Below, in pieces: positions 5,044 through 8,143 of a stretch of 8,143 nucleotides of DNA. Each line of letters opens with the position of its first letter. Position 1 is the stretch's first letter. Location of the stretch: positions 1 to 8,143 of the forward strand of contig JAJRXL010000091.1 in NCBI GenBank assembly GCA_024276335.1, read 5' to 3'. The DNA comes from Bacteroidota bacterium (GTDB lineage Bacteria > Bacteroidota > Ignavibacteria > SZUA-365 > JAADGX01). The position numbers and the translations under genes are program-made. A model generated the notes under the pieces. That model saw only the letters and a list, made by a program, of their open reading frames with translations. It was not told the DNA's origin and searched no databases.

Positions 5044-7089
5044 GTGCTGACAATAACTAAGGAAAATACTTCAAAAGCAGTTGCAGTATTCTCGAGGTTC
5101 TATATCCCCGCAATCGTTATCGACAGGGATGATGGGAAAGTGTTTTTCAACGCCTCGGCGCAAGAGCTGTTTCAGATTGACGAGTCTTTTTCGCTCGAAG
5201 ATTTCCAGCAGGTAGCAGCCGCTCCGGATACCTTGAAGGAGTTCATTCTCCGGGTAGGCATGAGCGAGATTGTTTCGCCTCACGGCATGGAGTGGATATC
5301 GCTGGCGCTTCAGGGAATCGACAAATCATACCCGGTCGTTTACTCCGCTTGGCAGGATGACCCCGCTATTGTTGCCGTGCAGGTTCTGTCCGACAGCGCT
5401 TACGAGACGCTGCCCGCCGGGGGAGAAGATACCAATTACCTTGTCCTGGAACGCACGGCTGAACTCTACGAACTCAATAATTTCCTGACGAGTATCGTTG
5501 ACAGCTCCACCGAGACCTTCATTATTGCTGTCGGAAATGACGGGCGTATCCTTTCGTTCAACGAAGGAGCGAGCCAGATTTTCGAGTATGCGAAGACCGA
5601 AGTTGTCGGACGCGAGAATATCGAGAAATTGTTTGCGCAGAAGGAACGCGAGGAAGGGAAGTACGAGGAGATGAAGAAGATTGCGGCGGAAATGGGCAAG
5701 TGTCGCCAGATGGCGAATCTTCATACACGCAGCGGAAGAACGTTCCCGGCCCTGATCGACCTCACACCTCTTCGGAACAACCAGCACCAGGAACTCGGAA
5801 TGCTGTTTGTCGGTCGCGATATGACCGAGACCTTGATGATCCAGCGCGCCCTGGAACAGCGCACGCGGGAGTTGGAGTTTATCAACAGTCTCTCCCTGGA
5901 AATTGGCCAGACCCTGGAAGTCGACCAGGTTGCACAAAAGACCTTGAAAAAGACGGTGGAGATGTTCGACGGCATTGCAGGAGCCATTTACCTTGAGAGT
6001 GATGATGACGAAGACGAAGGCATGCCGCAATTGATCGCAGTCGAACCACCGTCGTTTTCACCCAACCTGGCTGAGAAGTTGTTCCTCAACGATAACGATT
6101 TCGATCGGTTGCGCGATCGGTTGCCCTTGCTACGGACATCCGCTGACGCAAAATCTGCTGTCATGATGGGATTTGAACACAAGCCACTGTACCTGTGCGC
6201 CACCCCTGTTACATCGAAGGCGCAGCTGATGGGGGCATTGGTCATCCTGCGTCACGAACCGTTTGATCAAAGCAAGGAATTCGCGCAGTTTCTCTCCGCA
6301 TTGGGACTCACGGTAGGCTCAGCCCTGGATAACGCGTTTCTCTACAAGGACACGGTATTAAAGAAAGAAGAGATTACGCTTCGAAATCAGGAGCTGGATG
6401 AATTCGCGTATATCGTCTCGCACGATCTCAAAGAGCCACTGGCAGGTATTTCATTCATTGCGACTCTTCTGGTGCAGGACTACTACGAAGAGATCGACGA
6501 GCAGGGGCAGACCTACATTAATTCGCTGATGGACTTTTCCAAACGCCTTGATGAACTTATCGACGCGCTCCTCGACCTCTCCCGGATCGGACGCATCAAG
6601 CATCCATCTGAAAAAGTCAATATTGGTGCGGTGATCAAGGAAGTGAAACAGAATCTGTCGTACAGCATAGAGACGAAAAACGTCGACATGATCGCGCCGG
6701 AGGACGACCTGTTTGTATGGGGCGACAGGATCCGCATTGTACAGGTTTTCAACAACCTTATCAGCAACGCGATCAAGTTTAACGACGAAGAGCGACCAAT
6801 GGTCGAGATCGGTGTACAAGAACTCGATGAAAACATGTACCAGTTCTACGTTCGCGATAACGGGATTGGTATTGAAAGCGAGTACTTTGACAAAATATTC
6901 AAGATATTTGAGCGTCTGAATGCCCGGGAAGACTATGAAGGAACCGGCGCCGGACTTACGATCGTGAAAAAAATCGTGGAGACCCACGGAGGAATGATCT
7001 GGGTGGAATCCGTCCTAGGCGAAGGGACGACGTTCTACTTCACTCTTCCACGATATATTTCATCTGAAACTGATCAATCCAATAACTAA
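5044..7089 (+). CDS. Soluble PAS-PAS-GAF sensor histidine kinase
   Basis: A 681-residue two-component kinase with no signal peptide or membrane helix, so it should sense a cytoplasmic or diffusible cue. In order: a degenerate PAS-like region (about 12-112); a clearer PAS domain (about 142-262, with IIAVGNDGRILSFNEGASQI); a GAF-like domain (about 278-438) with an acidic loop DDDEDE at 320-325; a short helical linker; a HisKA domain with FAYIVSHDLKEPL and phospho-accepting H460; and an HATPase domain with N-box NNLISNAIKF (570-579), G1 DNGIGI (605-610) and G2 GTGAGL (633-638). No receiver domain is attached. No haem or chromophore ligand is evident, so the signal is unknown. The start is GTG at 5044 with GAGAGA just before it; a stop at 5017 excludes earlier starts. 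It lies 14 bases before the NtrC-type regulator, its probable partner. Confidence 0.93.
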   Translation: MLTITKENTSKAVAVFSRFYIPAIVIDRDDGKVFFNASAQELFQIDESFSLEDFQQVAAAPDTLKEFILRVGMSEIVSPHGMEWISLALQGIDKSYPVVYSAWQDDPAIVAVQVLSDSAYETLPAGGEDTNYLVLERTAELYELNNFLTSIVDSSTETFIIAVGNDGRILSFNEGASQIFEYAKTEVVGRENIEKLFAQKEREEGKYEEMKKIAAEMGKCRQMANLHTRSGRTFPALIDLTPLRNNQHQELGMLFVGRDMTETLMIQRALEQRTRELEFINSLSLEIGQTLEVDQVAQKTLKKTVEMFDGIAGAIYLESDDDEDEGMPQLIAVEPPSFSPNLAEKLFLNDNDFDRLRDRLPLLRTSADAKSAVMMGFEHKPLYLCATPVTSKAQLMGALVILRHEPFDQSKEFAQFLSALGLTVGSALDNAFLYKDTVLKKEEITLRNQELDEFAYIVSHDLKEPLAGISFIATLLVQDYYEEIDEQGQTYINSLMDFSKRLDELIDALLDLSRIGRIKHPSEKVNIGAVIKEVKQNLSYSIETKNVDMIAPEDDLFVWGDRIRIVQVFNNLISNAIKFNDEERPMVEIGVQELDENMYQFYVRDNGIGIESEYFDKIFKIFERLNAREDYEGTGAGLTIVKKIVETHGGMIWVESVLGEGTTFYFTLPRYISSETDQSNN

Positions 7090-7103
7090 ATAAGATACGA
7101 GTT

Positions 7104-8143
7104 ATGGCTACAGAAAACTCCCCAATGCTGCTTGTTGTCGATGACGAAAAACTCTTCCGGGAGGTGCTGACCCAAAAACTGATCGAACACGGGTATCAGA
7201 CCGAGTCGGCTTCCAACGGTGTGGAAGCGATCAACAAAATTCAACGCCAGCAATTTGATGTCATCTTGCTCGATATCAAGATGCCGAGAATAAACGGTAT
7301 CGAAGTCCTCAAGCATATCAAGAGCAATACTCTCGAGTCGGAAGTTATCATGCTTACCACGTTTACGGACGTGCGAACCGCGGTGGAAACAATCAAGCTG
7401 GGTGCGTATGACTACATCACCAAGCCGTACGATCTCCCCGAACTGTTGGCTACGATCGAGCGCGCTCTCGAACACCGCCAGCTCAAGCTTGATAATATCG
7501 TGATGAAATCCGAACTCGACCGGCGGAAACCGAACAAGAATGTCATCGGCGATAGTCCGTCGTTCAAGCAAATCCTGGAAACCGTAGAGAAAGTTGCGCC
7601 GACGGAAAGCAATATCCTGATTCAAGGTCCGACGGGAAGCGGAAAAGAAGTCATCGCGAATCTTATTTTTCAGAAGAGCCTTCGCAAGGATAAACCTTTC
7701 GTGGCTCTCGACTGTGCCTCCATCCCGGATTCCTTGCTGGAAAGCGAGATCTTCGGTCATGAACGGGGAGCTTTTACAGATGCCATGGTCTTGAAACACG
7801 GATTGGTAGAAATTGCCAACAACGGCACGTTGTTCCTCGATGAAGTCGGCGACATATCACCGTCAATCCAACCGAAGCTGTTGCGATTCCTTCAAACGGG
7901 AGAATTCCGGCGTATCGGCGGGACGCAGCTTCTGAGTGTCAACGTGAGAGTTATCGCCGCCACCAATAAGGACCTGAAACAAGCGGTAAAGGAGGGAACC
8001 TTCCGCGAGGATCTGTTATTCCGTCTCAATGTCATAACGCTGAATCTTCCCACCTTGTCGGAGAGAAAAGAAGATATCCCCGCCCTGGTGAATTATTTCC
8101 TGGAGATGAAATCCCGCACTCGCGAACCGAAGGAAGTCAGCGA
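7104..8143 (+). CDS. NtrC-family sigma-54-dependent response regulator, 3' end outside the window
   Basis: The visible 346 codons hold a receiver domain (about 8-122) and most of an AAA+ sigma-54 interaction domain (about 145 onward). The receiver has the acidic pair D13/D14, phospho-acceptor D57 in LLDIKMP, T85 and K107. The AAA+ part has Walker A GPTGSGKE (175-182), the sigma-54 contact loop as GAFTDA (222-227, usual form GAFTGA), Walker B LFLDE with D246/E247, and FREDLLFRLNV with R301 and R307 near the arginine-finger region. The DNA-binding helix-turn-helix expected at the C-terminus lies beyond the right edge. Phosphorylation by the upstream kinase should promote oligomerisation and ATP-driven opening of sigma-54 promoters. 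GAFTDA occurs in many natural members, so activity is probably retained. The start is ATG at 7104, with a weak ribosome binding site (GAG). Confidence 0.95.
   Translation, partial: MATENSPMLLVVDDEKLFREVLTQKLIEHGYQTESASNGVEAINKIQRQQFDVILLDIKMPRINGIEVLKHIKSNTLESEVIMLTTFTDVRTAVETIKLGAYDYITKPYDLPELLATIERALEHRQLKLDNIVMKSELDRRKPNKNVIGDSPSFKQILETVEKVAPTESNILIQGPTGSGKEVIANLIFQKSLRKDKPFVALDCASIPDSLLESEIFGHERGAFTDAMVLKHGLVEIANNGTLFLDEVGDISPSIQPKLLRFLQTGEFRRIGGTQLLSVNVRVIAATNKDLKQAVKEGTFREDLLFRLNVITLNLPTLSERKEDIPALVNYFLEMKSRTREPKEVS

Noticed and set aside
5326..6030. 234-codon minus-strand frame inside the histidine kinase gene
   Set aside because: It is a shadow of the PAS/GAF coding region, with no motif and no start signal.
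6104..6125. Near-direct repeat CGATCGGTTGC / CGATCGGTTGC in the kinase gene
   Set aside because: It encodes DRLRDRL within the GAF region. It is two copies only, explained by the repeated amino acids, with no sign of a site.
7086..7799. 237-codon minus-strand frame opposite the NtrC-type regulator
   Set aside because: The plus-strand frame here encodes intact receiver and AAA+ motifs; the opposite frame shows none.

Overview
The window looks like a chromosomal housekeeping and regulatory segment of a Gram-negative bacterium. G+C is about one half by eye. An ECF sigma factor, a zinc-finger anti-sigma factor and a CpxP/Spy-like periplasmic protein lie in a row, and a soluble PAS/GAF histidine kinase is paired with an NtrC-type regulator. 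This suggests the Bacteroidota-Chlorobi-Ignavibacteria side of the tree, but that is an inference from style, not from a marker gene. I see no rRNA, tRNA, CRISPR array, insertion sequence, phage gene or origin. Coding density is high, and no gene-free stretch exceeds 300 bases. The longest is the 193-base divergent control region at 4851-5043.

Minus strand, read right to left in transcription order: an ECF sigma-70 factor (4850-4302) overlaps a membrane anti-sigma factor (4312-3659) by 11 bases. Fifteen bases later, behind a strong ribosome binding site, comes a secreted CpxP/Spy-like protein (3643-3146). A hairpin with T-runs on both strands (3091-3121) follows. Next are a large two-domain oxidoreductase (3076-857) and, sharing an ATGA stop/start, undecaprenyl-diphosphatase UppP (860-39). 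The first codons of one more reading frame may run off the left edge (42-1).

Plus strand, reading away from the sigma operon: a cytoplasmic PAS-PAS-GAF hybrid-free histidine kinase (5044-7089), then 14 bases later an NtrC-family sigma-54 activator with an N-terminal receiver (7104 to the right edge, truncated in the AAA+ domain).

How they may work together: the sigma/anti-sigma/CpxP-like triad has the layout of an envelope-stress switch, in which a periplasmic partner influences the anti-sigma factor that holds the sigma factor at the membrane. The oxidoreductase family is often found with surface-polysaccharide genes, and UppP recycles the lipid carrier for peptidoglycan and polysaccharide, so this pair also points to the envelope. 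The kinase/regulator pair would sense a cytoplasmic signal and drive sigma-54 promoters. Its only visible link to the rest is the shared divergent control region, which carries two perfect short palindromes. Most of the window is recognisable families. The less ordinary points are the charge-complementary anti-sigma/CpxP-like pair, the palindromes in the divergent region, and the translational overlap of the two-domain oxidoreductase with uppP.
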